Position numbers and translations under genes: made by a program. A DNA stretch of 16,792 nucleotides from Acidobacteriaceae bacterium (GTDB taxonomy: Bacteria; Acidobacteriota; Terriglobia; Terriglobales; Acidobacteriaceae), in the NCBI GenBank assembly GCA_003140785.1, contig PLKY01000049.1, forward strand, positions 8,509-25,300, given 5' to 3'. Positions 6,344 to 14,162 of the stretch are shown here, one piece after another. The first letter of the stretch is position 1. Each line of letters opens with the position of its first letter. Below the pieces are notes generated by a model, which did not search any database, had not been told where the DNA came from, and saw nothing but the letters and a program-made list of their open reading frames with translations.

Positions 6344-7563
6344 AGGATCGCGCGCTCCGTGCCATCGCGGAATGCCAACGGATTGCGGCGATGACCGAGG
6401 AACCTGGGCGCATCACGCGCCGCTTCCTGACACCGCCGACCCACAATGTGCATGCGCATTTGCGCGCTCGGATGGAAGCGCTGGGCATGGAGGTCTATTT
6501 GGATGCCGCCGGAAATCTGCGCGGGCTTTTGCATCCCGAGGGCGCGAGCGACAAACGGCTCATCCTCGGTTCGCACATCGACACGGTCCCCGATGGCGGT
6601 GCTTTCGACGGCGTCCTCGGCGTCATGCTGGCGATCGAATGCGTCGATCTAGTGCGGCAGAACGGTCTGCCGCTGGCGGTCGAGGTCATCGCATTTTCTG
6701 AGGAAGAAGGTGTGCGTTTCGGCGTGCCGTTCCTTGGCAGCCGCGCGGTTGCCGGGCGCTTCGATCCGGCTTTGCTCGCACTGAAGGATGCGGAAGGCGT
6801 CACCCTCGAAGGCGCGATCCGCGCGTACGGCCTCGACCCGACACTCATTGCCGGGTCTGCGGTGGATGACGACACTCTCGGTTTTGTCGAAATCCATATC
6901 GAGCAGGGCCCAGTGCTGGAAGCCGAGAATCTGAAGGTTGCCGCGGTTACTGGAATCGTTGGCCAGACGCGACTAACCCTCGAGTTTGCCGGACAGGCGA
7001 ACCATGCTGGGACCACTCCGATGAACCTCCGCCGTGACGCACTCGCGGGCGCCGCGGAATGGATCGCCGCCGTGGAAAAACTTGCCAAACGAACTGAGGG
7101 CCTGGTGGCAACAGTCGGCAAAATCGAAGCCTCGCCCAACGCTACCAACGTGGTTGCCGGAATTGCCTTGCTGACGTTAGATGCGCGACATCCGCATGAC
7201 GCAGTCCGGCTTGGCTCGGTGAACGAGCTGATCGAAATGGCCAATTCGATTGCCGAGCGCCGCAGCCTGGCAATGCAATGCACACGACCGATGGACCAAC
7301 CCGCAGTCTCAATGGATGAGCGATTAACTGCCTATCTTGCAGACGCTATCGAAGCGGCGGGATTTCCGCCGAAGCGGATGCACAGCGGAGCCGGTCATGA
7401 CGCAATGGTGATGGCCAGCCGCATGCCCACGGCGATGCTCTTCCTGCGCAGTCCCGGGGGCATCAGCCACAACCCGGCAGAGGCCGTACGCACCGAAGAT
7501 GTGGAAGCTGCGCTGGAAGTGATGAGTGTCTTTCTGCAACGTGTCGCGGGCGCGGTTCGCTAG
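6340..7563 (+). CDS. allC: Allantoate amidohydrolase (M20/Zn-dependent amidase)
   Basis: This 407-residue dinuclear metalloenzyme hydrolyses allantoate to ureidoglycine, CO2 and ammonia. Metal and catalytic positions are visible: H79 and D90 (GSHIDTVPDGGAFDG), glutamates 121-123 (SEEEGVRF), H186 (EIHIEQGP) and H353 (GAGHDAM). A dimerisation lid segment lies between, with GQANHAGTTPM. The related N-carbamoyl-L-amino acid hydrolases share these motifs, so the substrate is assigned mainly from its place between allB and allE. The start codon overlaps the allB stop (ATGA), which implies translational coupling. The gene is followed by a 44-base gap before allE. It is a paralogue of the amidase encoded at 8364-9611, from which it differs by DTVP versus DAIP and EEEGVRF versus EEPTRFG. 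Confidence 0.9.
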   Translation: MKDRALRAIAECQRIAAMTEEPGRITRRFLTPPTHNVHAHLRARMEALGMEVYLDAAGNLRGLLHPEGASDKRLILGSHIDTVPDGGAFDGVLGVMLAIECVDLVRQNGLPLAVEVIAFSEEEGVRFGVPFLGSRAVAGRFDPALLALKDAEGVTLEGAIRAYGLDPTLIAGSAVDDDTLGFVEIHIEQGPVLEAENLKVAAVTGIVGQTRLTLEFAGQANHAGTTPMNLRRDALAGAAEWIAAVEKLAKRTEGLVATVGKIEASPNATNVVAGIALLTLDARHPHDAVRLGSVNELIEMANSIAERRSLAMQCTRPMDQPAVSMDERLTAYLADAIEAAGFPPKRMHSGAGHDAMVMASRMPTAMLFLRSPGGISHNPAEAVRTEDVEAALEVMSVFLQRVAGAVR

Positions 7564-7597
7564 AATCGAACAACACAGTCCGCAATACTTCCTGTCA

Positions 7598-7602
7598 GAG
7601 GT
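7598..7602 (+). promoter_or_regulatory. Ribosome-binding site supporting a TTG start for allE
   Basis: GAGGT lies 5 bases before TTG 7608, in the 44-base gap after allC. It supports the TTG, which also gives the expected N-terminus of ureidoglycine aminohydrolases (LGATRSSLKADHLLQTPD). Confidence 0.65.
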
Positions 7603-7607
7603 CGACC

Positions 7608-8360
7608 TTGCACCATTTAGGAGCAACCCGAAGCAGCTTGAAAGCAGACCATCTGCTTCAAACGCCCGACACGTTCATTCGCACGCCACTGCCCGGCGCG
7701 GAGAGCGTGGAATTCATCGTTCACGTGGCTCCGCAGCTTGGCGCGCGTTTTACGCAGATGACCGCCGAGTTCGCGGCAAGCGGCACGCTCGGGCCCGCAC
7801 CGGCACAGCGATTTCTTTATGTGATTGAAGGCGAATTGGAATTGACTGCAAGCGGACACAAGCATGTTCTCGCCGCAGGAGGGTTCGCCTATTTGCCGCA
7901 AGGCACACAGCACGCAGCGCGCTCGCTCGGCAAAGCCCGCGCCGCGCTTATCGAAAAGCCTTATACAGCAGAGGTTGGCTCCGCGGAACCCCATACAGCC
8001 GCGCCGCAAATCGTGGTAGGTAACGAAGCATCCATCGCCCCCGTACCGCTCATGGGCGACGAATCGCTGCGCGTGCGTTCCCTCATGCCCGACGGACCCG
8101 CCTACGATTTCGCAGTGAACACCATGACCTACGATCCCGGCGCCGCACTCAGCATGGTCGAGATTCACGTGATGGAGCACGGCCTGCTGATGCTCGAGGG
8201 CGGCGGAATCTACAAGCTGGGCGAGTCCTGGTACCCCGTCGAAGCCGGAGATTTTATCTGGATGGCGCCGTATTGTCCGCAATGGTTTGGCGCACTTGGC
8301 AAGAGGCCCGCGAAATACCTCATTTACAAGGATTGGCGCAGACATCCACTCGGAGCGTGA
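7608..8360 (+). CDS. allE: (S)-ureidoglycine aminohydrolase, bicupin
   Basis: This 250-residue protein has two cupin domains and releases ammonia from (S)-ureidoglycine to give (S)-ureidoglycolate. The C-terminal cupin carries the manganese ligands E185, H187 and H191 (EIHVMEHG) and Q225 (CPQWFG). The spacing E-x-H-x3-H-x33-Q is the one I recall for the Arabidopsis enzyme (235, 237, 241, 275). The N-terminal cupin has FLYVIEGELELT and GGFAYLPQGTQH. The start is TTG, chosen because a GAGGT lies 5 bases before it and the following residues match the family N-terminus. It sits between the two M20 amidases, in the order of the reactions. The next gene begins 3 bases after its stop. Without this enzyme ureidoglycine decays spontaneously, so its presence points to a controlled plant-like route. 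Confidence 0.93.
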   Translation: MHHLGATRSSLKADHLLQTPDTFIRTPLPGAESVEFIVHVAPQLGARFTQMTAEFAASGTLGPAPAQRFLYVIEGELELTASGHKHVLAAGGFAYLPQGTQHAARSLGKARAALIEKPYTAEVGSAEPHTAAPQIVVGNEASIAPVPLMGDESLRVRSLMPDGPAYDFAVNTMTYDPGAALSMVEIHVMEHGLLMLEGGGIYKLGESWYPVEAGDFIWMAPYCPQWFGALGKRPAKYLIYKDWRRHPLGA

Positions 8361-8363
8361 GCC

Positions 8364-9611
8364 ATGACCACTACTCGCCCTGCACTCACCATCGACGGTC
8401 TTCTCGCGGAGTTAAAGACGCTCGCGACGATTTCTGAGGCTGAGCCGCCGGTGGTCACGCGTGTCGTGTTCAGCGACGCGGATATGCGCGCGCGAGCTTA
8501 CGCGAAGGGACTCTGCACGGATGCGGGGCTTTCGATATCCGAGGACGCAATCGGCAACACCTTTGCACGATGGCAAGGCAGCGAGGCTGAGCTTCCGCCG
8601 ATAGGCACCGGCTCGCACATCGATGCGATTCCCAACGCGGGCCTCTATGACGGATGTGTTGGTGTACTCGGCGGCTTGGAAGCGATTCGCGTTCTGCAAA
8701 AACTTGGATTCAAGCCGCGGCGTTCAATCGAGCTAGTCATCTTCACCGCGGAGGAACCAACGCGCTTTGGCATCGGTTGCCTCGGGAGCCGCATGATGGC
8801 CAATGTGCTGACGCCTGAGCAGGCGCGTAGATTGCGCGACAAGGAAGGACGCGGGCTGGAGGAGTTGCGAACCGCAGCTGGATTCAAGGGGCCGCTCGAA
8901 TCGGTCGCCGTGCCGGAAGGACGATTTCACCGATTCATCGAACTTCATATCGAACAGGGCCCGTTGCTTGAGCAGGAGGGCATCGACGTCGGCCTGGTTA
9001 CGCACATCGCCGCGCCTGCCAGCATGCGCGTCGTAATCGAAGGTGAGGGCGGACACGCGGGCGGAAAACTAATGCCCGGACGCAAAGATGCTCTGACCGC
9101 CGCAGCCGAACTGATTCTCGCTTTGGAGTCCGCGGCGAAATCCACCGGCGCCATCGATACCGTAGCAACCGTTGGCGTTTGCGAAGTATTTCCAGGCGCG
9201 GTCAACAGCATTCCGTCGCGGGTGCGGCTTGAAACCGATGTGCGCGACATCGATGGCGCGCGCCGCGATCGCGTGCTCGATGCTCTGCAGGCGGCATGCG
9301 ATGAGGTTGTGGGGCGCCGCGGTGTGGCCATTTCCACTGAACTGGTCAATGCCGATCCGCCTGCCACGTGTGATCTGGCCATTCTCGCGGCACTCGAAGA
9401 ATCGGCCGTCGCTGCGGGAAAGACTTACAAGAGAATGGTCAGCCGCGCTTACCACGATTCGCTGTTCATGGCGCGCATTGCGCCGGTGGCCATGCTCTTC
9501 ATTCCCTGCCGCGGCGGGGTTAGTCACAGGCCTGACGAATACGCATCTCCGGAGTGGATTGGCTCCGGCGTTCACGTGCTATCGCGTACGCTGGCCGTGC
9601 TCGCCAGCTGA
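8364..9611 (+). CDS. Ureidoglycolate amidohydrolase (plant UAH-type M20 amidase)
   Basis: This 415-residue amidase most likely hydrolyses (S)-ureidoglycolate to glyoxylate, CO2 and two ammonia. Catalytic positions are H85 and D96 (GSHIDAIPNAGLYDG), E130/E131 (TAEEPTRFG), H195 (ELHIEQGP) and H364 (AYHDSLFMA). DAIP followed by YDG, GFKPRRSIELVIFT and EEPTRFGIGCLGSR closely resemble plant ureidoglycolate amidohydrolase as I remember it, and differ from the allantoate amidohydrolase encoded two genes upstream. Position right after allE fits the next reaction. No AllA-type lyase or AllD dehydrogenase, which use the same substrate in enterobacteria, is in the window. An alternative is another N-carbamoyl amino acid hydrolase. 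The start at ATG 8364 follows the allE stop by 3 bases. Plants call the gene UAH; I know no settled bacterial symbol. Confidence 0.85.
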   Translation: MTTTRPALTIDGLLAELKTLATISEAEPPVVTRVVFSDADMRARAYAKGLCTDAGLSISEDAIGNTFARWQGSEAELPPIGTGSHIDAIPNAGLYDGCVGVLGGLEAIRVLQKLGFKPRRSIELVIFTAEEPTRFGIGCLGSRMMANVLTPEQARRLRDKEGRGLEELRTAAGFKGPLESVAVPEGRFHRFIELHIEQGPLLEQEGIDVGLVTHIAAPASMRVVIEGEGGHAGGKLMPGRKDALTAAAELILALESAAKSTGAIDTVATVGVCEVFPGAVNSIPSRVRLETDVRDIDGARRDRVLDALQAACDEVVGRRGVAISTELVNADPPATCDLAILAALEESAVAAGKTYKRMVSRAYHDSLFMARIAPVAMLFIPCRGGVSHRPDEYASPEWIGSGVHVLSRTLAVLAS

Positions 9612-9695
9612 ATTGGTCGATTGCTCGTTTTGCTTCCAAGCGGGTTCGTTGTAGGATATCCCTCAACCTGTACGCTGATCCGAGGCTTTCCCGAC

Positions 9696-11957
9696 ATGAG
9701 CGCGCATGCGAAAACCCGCATCGTTGGCTCCCCCGTCCCCAGAAAGGAAGGGGTCGACAAACTGCTGGGCCGCGCCCGGTACGTTGACGACATCGAGCGC
9801 GAAGGCATGTGGCATGGGGCGACCGTCCGCAGCGCCATTCCACGCGGCTTGATTCGCTCGATTGGCTTCGATCGAAACATTGACTGGAGCGAATTCGCCA
9901 TTGTCACTGCTGCCGACATCCCCGGCCACAATCACATTCAACTCATCTTTGCCGATCAGCCTTGTCTCGCCGATGGCAAAGTGAATCACTGCGACGAAGC
10001 CGTTATACTCCTGGCTCATCCGAATAAGCACAAGGTGCGGGAAGCTGCCGCCGCGGTGAGGATCGAATACGAGCCGATGCCTCCCGTTTTCACTATCGAA
10101 GAGAGCGAACGGCAGGACGTGATTGTGTGGGGCGCCGACAACGTGCTGAAGAGTTTTCTTCTTGAGAAAGGCGATGTTGATTCGGCGTGGGTTGGCGCTG
10201 CACACATTGTGGAAGGCGAGTACCGCACAGGCGCGCAGGAACATCTTTATATCGAGAACAACGGCGTCATTGCTGAATACAGCGCCGACGGCGGCGTGAC
10301 GATTTGGGGCTCGCTGCAATGCCCTTATTACGTGCATAAGTCGTTGCTCGCTGTTTTTGATTTGCCTGAGGACAAGGTCCGCGTGATTCAGACTGAAACC
10401 GGCGGAGCCTTTGGCGGCAAAGAAGACTACCCATCCATATTGGCTGCGCATGCGGCGTTGCTCGCGATGAAGAGCGGGCATCCGGTGAAGATGGTTTACG
10501 ACCGCATGGAAGACTTAGCCGCCACGACCAAGCGGCATCCGTCGCGCGTCCGCCATCGCACCGCTCTCGATGGGAACGGCAAATTGCTCGCGATGGATAT
10601 TGAAATTGCCACGGATGGCGGCGCTTATTCCACGCTTTCCTCCACGGTGCTTTCGCGTGCGACTTTGCATTCGCCGGGACCTTACGTGTGCCCCAATGTG
10701 CGCGTTCGCTCGCGCGCGTGGGCTACGAATATCGCGCCCTACGGCGCGTTTCGTGGATTCGGTGCGCCGCAGGCTGTGTTTGCTATTGAGCGACACATGG
10801 ACGAGATCGCTGCGGCAATCGGCATCGACCCCATCGAACTTCGGCGGCGCAACTTTCTACACGATGGGGACACGACGGCAACGGAGCAGGTGATGCGCGA
10901 GCCTGTCATCCTCGACCAGTTGCTGGATCGCGCACTTGCCGAGAGCGGATACAACGGCAAGCGTGCCCGCTTCGCAAAAGAGAACAAGACGAATCCGGTA
11001 AAGCGCGGGATGGGAATCGCGGCCTTCTATCACGGGTCTGGATTTACCGGCTCGGGCGAGCGAAACCTAAACTCGCTGGCAGGCATCGACGTGACAGCGG
11101 ACGGCAAAGTGCGGGTGCTCGTTTCGAGCACTGAGTTTGGTCAGGGCACGAACACTGTACTCACGCAAATCGCGGCCGAAGCGATCGGAATCGATTACGA
11201 AGACGTGATGATGGCGCCACCGGACACTGGCATCGTCCCGAATTCGGGTCCGACAGTCGCCTCGCGCACGTCGATGGTCGTCGGCAGGCTGATCGAGCGC
11301 GCTTGTCTCCAGCTTGTTGCGCTGCTCCGTAAGAATGTCGGCTTGGGCGAGACCTTTTCGCGCGAAGAGTTTTTTGCGGCGTCAGAGCGCTATCGCGCCA
11401 CGAAGGGAGAAGTAGTATCGCTTTGCCGCTACGAGGCTCCGCCCGGGATTTTCTGGGATGACCAGAAATATCGCGGCGAAGCCTATCCAGCGTATGCGTG
11501 GTCGATTCATGTGGCACAGGTGGCGGTTGACACCGTGACCTACTCGGCCGAGGTGGAGGATTTCTGGGCTGCGCAGGAAGCCGGCCGCGTGTTGAATCCC
11601 GTCCTTGCCGGTGGGCAGATAGAAGGCGGAGTTGCGCAAGGCATCGGCTACGCGCTCTATGAGAAGGTGCTCCTGCAAGACGGCCATATGGTCAACAACC
11701 AAATGACCAACTACATCATGCCCACCGCCGAGGATGTGCCACCCATTCATGTGTACTTCGTGGAGATACCCTTCAGCCACGGCGGATACGGCGCGAAGGG
11801 TATCGGCGAGTTGCCGCATGATGGCCCTGCGCCTGCGATTCTGAACGCGATTCGCGACGCCGTCGGAATTTCATTCACTTCGATTCCACTGTTGCCCGAA
11901 GATCTGTTCGCGAAGCTTGCGGTCCGTACCGGCGTGGAAGAGGTGGCTGCGGTATGA
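9696..11957 (+). CDS. pucD: Xanthine dehydrogenase, molybdopterin-binding catalytic subunit
   Basis: This 753-residue subunit oxidises hypoxanthine and xanthine to urate at the molybdenum centre. Seen in order: TGGAFGGKED (Mo cofactor), DRMED with E272, GAFRGFGAPQ with R353, EFGQGTNTVL, SGPTVASRTSMVVG, GVAQGIGYALYE and KGIGELPHDG with the catalytic glutamate E705. E272 and R353 correspond to bovine E802 and R880, the purine-orienting residues, so the substrate is a purine rather than CO or an aldehyde. I chose ATG 9696, preceded by GAGG about 10 bases upstream and followed by a normal N-terminus (RIVGSPVPRKEGVDKLLG). The frame is open to 9621 but those residues look non-family. The 84-base gap after the ureidoglycolate gene could hold a promoter (TTGCTT 9630, TAGGAT 9652, 16-base spacer, weak). 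The stop overlaps the next start as ATGA. Confidence 0.95.
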   Translation: MSAHAKTRIVGSPVPRKEGVDKLLGRARYVDDIEREGMWHGATVRSAIPRGLIRSIGFDRNIDWSEFAIVTAADIPGHNHIQLIFADQPCLADGKVNHCDEAVILLAHPNKHKVREAAAAVRIEYEPMPPVFTIEESERQDVIVWGADNVLKSFLLEKGDVDSAWVGAAHIVEGEYRTGAQEHLYIENNGVIAEYSADGGVTIWGSLQCPYYVHKSLLAVFDLPEDKVRVIQTETGGAFGGKEDYPSILAAHAALLAMKSGHPVKMVYDRMEDLAATTKRHPSRVRHRTALDGNGKLLAMDIEIATDGGAYSTLSSTVLSRATLHSPGPYVCPNVRVRSRAWATNIAPYGAFRGFGAPQAVFAIERHMDEIAAAIGIDPIELRRRNFLHDGDTTATEQVMREPVILDQLLDRALAESGYNGKRARFAKENKTNPVKRGMGIAAFYHGSGFTGSGERNLNSLAGIDVTADGKVRVLVSSTEFGQGTNTVLTQIAAEAIGIDYEDVMMAPPDTGIVPNSGPTVASRTSMVVGRLIERACLQLVALLRKNVGLGETFSREEFFAASERYRATKGEVVSLCRYEAPPGIFWDDQKYRGEAYPAYAWSIHVAQVAVDTVTYSAEVEDFWAAQEAGRVLNPVLAGGQIEGGVAQGIGYALYEKVLLQDGHMVNNQMTNYIMPTAEDVPPIHVYFVEIPFSHGGYGAKGIGELPHDGPAPAILNAIRDAVGISFTSIPLLPEDLFAKLAVRTGVEEVAAV

Positions 11958-12460
11958 ATGCCGGTTGGCCCGCAATCGAATTCGTCGTCAACGGCGAGAC
12001 GCGCAACGTGCATGTGCCGCCGATGAAACGGCTCCTCGACGTGTTGCGCGAAGACCTTCATTTGACCGGCTCGAAAGAAGGTTGTGGCGAAGGCGAGTGC
12101 GGGTCTTGCTCGGTGCGCATGAACGGCGAGTTGGTGAACAGTTGTTTGGTGCCGGTGCTTCAGGCGCAGGGCGCGTGCATTCAAACCGTAGAGGGGCTTG
12201 CATGCGATGGCGAATTGCATCCGCTGCAGCAGGCGTTTCTGCATTGCGGAGGCGCGCAGTGCGGCATCTGCACGCCCGGCATGCTGATGGCTGCCGCGCA
12301 ACTGCTCGCCAACAATCCGCGACCAACCGTGGCGGAAATACGCGAAGGCCTGGCCGGCAATCTCTGCCGATGTACGGGATTTAAGCGCATCTTCGATTCG
12401 GTTCTTTCGGCCGCAGCGCAAACCGAGATACCAATGGCAAGTGAGACTCATGCGCGGTAA
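11954..12460 (+). CDS. pucE: Xanthine dehydrogenase, 2Fe-2S subunit
   Basis: This 168-residue small subunit carries electrons from molybdenum to the flavin through two 2Fe-2S clusters. The plant-ferredoxin-type cluster uses C44, C49, C52 and C64 (CGEGECGSC). The four-helix domain cluster uses C103, C106, C138 and C140 (CGICTPGM and LCRCTGF). The core sequence is of normal length, with a short tail after residue 155. The start ATG overlaps the pucD stop (ATGA). The 3' end overlaps the FAD-subunit start by 11 bases. These overlaps fit balanced production of a three-subunit enzyme. The gene order Mo, Fe-S, FAD matches D-E in Bacillus puc, but the FAD gene is placed last. Confidence 0.95.
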   Translation: MNAGWPAIEFVVNGETRNVHVPPMKRLLDVLREDLHLTGSKEGCGEGECGSCSVRMNGELVNSCLVPVLQAQGACIQTVEGLACDGELHPLQQAFLHCGGAQCGICTPGMLMAAAQLLANNPRPTVAEIREGLAGNLCRCTGFKRIFDSVLSAAAQTEIPMASETHAR

Positions 12461-13325
12461 TGCCGAGGCGCATGAATTGATCGCCCCTGGCAGCCTGGAT
12501 GCTGCGCTTGACCTGCTTGCCGATGAACCTGGCGAGTGGACACCCATTGCGGGCGGTACCGAGTTGATGGTGGCACATGCAGCGGGCGGGCTCAATGCAA
12601 AGCGGCTCATGAGCCTTTGGGGGATCCCGGCTCTTCGCTTCATCGAAACCACTCCTGGAAACATTGTCATTGGCGCTTGCACTACGTTTCGCGATTTGCG
12701 GGACAACGGCGCTGTTGCTGATGATTTACACCTTCTCGCCAAGGCCGCGAGCTGGATCGGGTCGATTGCGAATCAAAGCCGCGCCACCGTCGGCGGAAAC
12801 CTAGTGAACGGGTCGCCAGCTGCCGACTCTTCGCCGGCACTGCTGGTTTATGACGCAGAGATTGAGCTTGCATCGGTGCGCGGCAAGCGGCGCGTTCCCT
12901 ATACCGAGTTTCATACCGGGTACAAGCGAACCGTTCTCGAAAAAGATGAACTTGTCTATGCGATCCATTTGCCGCGGCGATTCGCGCGACATCGGCAGTA
13001 CTTGCGCAAGGTGGGAACCCGCCGTGCCATGGCGATCTCGAAAGTGGCGCTGGCTGCAAATGCACTTATCGAGGATGGATCAGTACGCGAGATTCGTTTG
13101 GCCGCAGCAAGTCTTGCGGCCTTCCCCGCGCGGCTCTATCGTGCAGAAGATGCAGTGTGCGGCGGTGCCGTGTCGCCGGAAGTCATACAGGCTGCAAGGC
13201 GTGCTCTGCTTGCCGAAGTCGTGCCGATCGACGACATTCGGTCCACAGCAGATTACAGGAAGTGTGTCGCTGCGAATCTGCTCGAAGAGTTCCTCGTGAG
13301 TCTCAAGACGGAAGGGCCGCAGTAA
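12450..13325 (+). CDS. pucC: Xanthine dehydrogenase, FAD-binding subunit
   Basis: This 291-residue subunit holds the FAD that passes electrons to NAD+. FAD-binding signatures are AGGTEL (34-39) and ATVGGNLVNGSPAADSSP (112-129), followed by the C-terminal CO-dehydrogenase-flavoprotein-like domain (KVGTRRAMAISKVALAA). The start is ATG 12450, which overlaps the end of pucE by 11 bases with GTGAG just upstream. A GTG three codons earlier (12441) is possible and would add three residues. The stop TAA shares its last base with the ATG of the OHCU decarboxylase gene (TAATG), so translation is probably coupled onward into the urate-degrading genes. Confidence 0.94.
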   Translation: MRGNAEAHELIAPGSLDAALDLLADEPGEWTPIAGGTELMVAHAAGGLNAKRLMSLWGIPALRFIETTPGNIVIGACTTFRDLRDNGAVADDLHLLAKAASWIGSIANQSRATVGGNLVNGSPAADSSPALLVYDAEIELASVRGKRRVPYTEFHTGYKRTVLEKDELVYAIHLPRRFARHRQYLRKVGTRRAMAISKVALAANALIEDGSVREIRLAAASLAAFPARLYRAEDAVCGGAVSPEVIQAARRALLAEVVPIDDIRSTADYRKCVAANLLEEFLVSLKTEGPQ

Positions 13326-13834
13326 TGAATCGGGTTCTCGCTGAATGGAATCGTGCAGTTGGCGACGATGCTCTGAGTGCGATGATTGCGTGCTGCGGCG
13401 CGATGCGATGGGCTTCCGCCATGGTCGACCAGCGGCCATTTGCCGGCATCGTGGACTTGAGTGAGGCGGCAGACCGTACGTGGAACGAGATGCAGGAGGA
13501 GGATTGGCTTGAGGCATTCGCCTGTCATCCTCGGATTGGTGAGCGCAAGGCTGTGCATGCTTCGGCGCAATCTGTCGCGTGGTCGCGCCAGGAGCAGGCC
13601 TCTGCCGCATCGGCGTCAGAACGAATACTTTCCGAGTTGGCTGAAGGCAATGCGCTCTACGCCGAACGATTCGGCTTCACCTACATCGTTTGCGCCACCG
13701 GCAAGAGCGCTGAAGAAATGCTGGCAATTCTACAACGGCGGCTGGTAAGCGACAGAGATGCTGAACTACGTGAGGCAGCCGAACAACAGCGGCAGATTCT
13801 GCAAATTCGACTGGGAAAGTGGTTGATGCAATGA
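13325..13834 (+). CDS. uraD: OHCU decarboxylase
   Basis: This 169-residue enzyme decarboxylates 2-oxo-4-hydroxy-4-carboxy-5-ureidoimidazoline to (S)-allantoin. H68 lies in the family motif HPRIGERK and is the catalytic histidine. E90 in WSRQEQ and the segment FGFTYIVCATGKSAEEML are the other conserved blocks. The usual CATGRS reads CATGKS. The protein is all alpha-helical by family. The start codon is ATG 13325, sharing one base with the pucC stop. A longer open frame back to 13157 is only overlap with pucC. The stop overlaps the HIU hydrolase ATG (ATGA). It is a free-standing gene, not the PucL decarboxylase-uricase fusion of Bacillus. Confidence 0.93.
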   Translation: MNRVLAEWNRAVGDDALSAMIACCGAMRWASAMVDQRPFAGIVDLSEAADRTWNEMQEEDWLEAFACHPRIGERKAVHASAQSVAWSRQEQASAASASERILSELAEGNALYAERFGFTYIVCATGKSAEEMLAILQRRLVSDRDAELREAAEQQRQILQIRLGKWLMQ

Positions 13835-14160
13835 GTAAGATCTCGACGCACGTACTCGATGCGGTGCTGGGCAGACCTGCTGTGGGGATTGAAATTCGCC
13901 TTGACGCTGCGCAGGACGACGCATGGATCAACGTTGCCGCTGGGGTGACGGATGCGGATGGCCGCTGCCGCGATCTTTTTCAGGATGCAGCCGCCAGCCG
14001 CTATCGGCTGACCTTTCTCACGGGCCCGTATCTGAAGAGCAATGGCCGCACCGGCATTTATCCGGAGATTTCCTTCGTGTTCGACTGCAATGGGCGCGAA
14101 CCCTACCATCTTCCGCTGCTTTTGAGCGATAACAGCTACACCACCTATCGAGGAAGCTGA
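13831..14160 (+). CDS. uraH: 5-hydroxyisourate hydrolase (transthyretin-like)
   Basis: This 109-residue protein hydrolyses 5-hydroxyisourate, the uricase product, to OHCU. It has the diagnostic ends: N-terminal STHVLD with H7, H93 in PYHLPLLLS, and the C-terminal tetrapeptide YRGS that separates the enzyme from vertebrate transthyretin. GRPAVGIEIRLD and GPYLKSNGRTGIYPEI are the core strands. No signal peptide is visible, so it is cytosolic. The start is ATG 13831 (overlap ATGA with uraD). An ATG at 13819 would add four residues but has no advantage. The uricase gene begins 2 bases after the stop. Confidence 0.96.
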   Translation: MSKISTHVLDAVLGRPAVGIEIRLDAAQDDAWINVAAGVTDADGRCRDLFQDAAASRYRLTFLTGPYLKSNGRTGIYPEISFVFDCNGREPYHLPLLLSDNSYTTYRGS

Positions 14161-14162
14161 GC

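Noticed and set aside
5695..6576. Minus-strand open frame of 293 codons inside allB/allC
   Set aside because: It is antisense to two enzymes with complete catalytic motifs and has low-complexity Ser/Arg/Pro composition.
9621..9695. N-terminal extension of the xanthine dehydrogenase Mo subunit
   Set aside because: The frame is open, but these 25 residues do not resemble the family. ATG 9696 with an upstream GAGG gives the normal N-terminus.
12441..12449. GTG start for the FAD subunit three codons upstream
   Set aside because: Possible, but the ATG at 12450 is the stronger codon with a GTGAG just upstream, and the extra residues are not part of the fold.
13245..13265. Second copy of the AGATTAC half-site found at 132-147
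   Set aside because: AGATTAC occurs here inside the FAD-subunit gene without the matching inverted arm, so it looks like chance.
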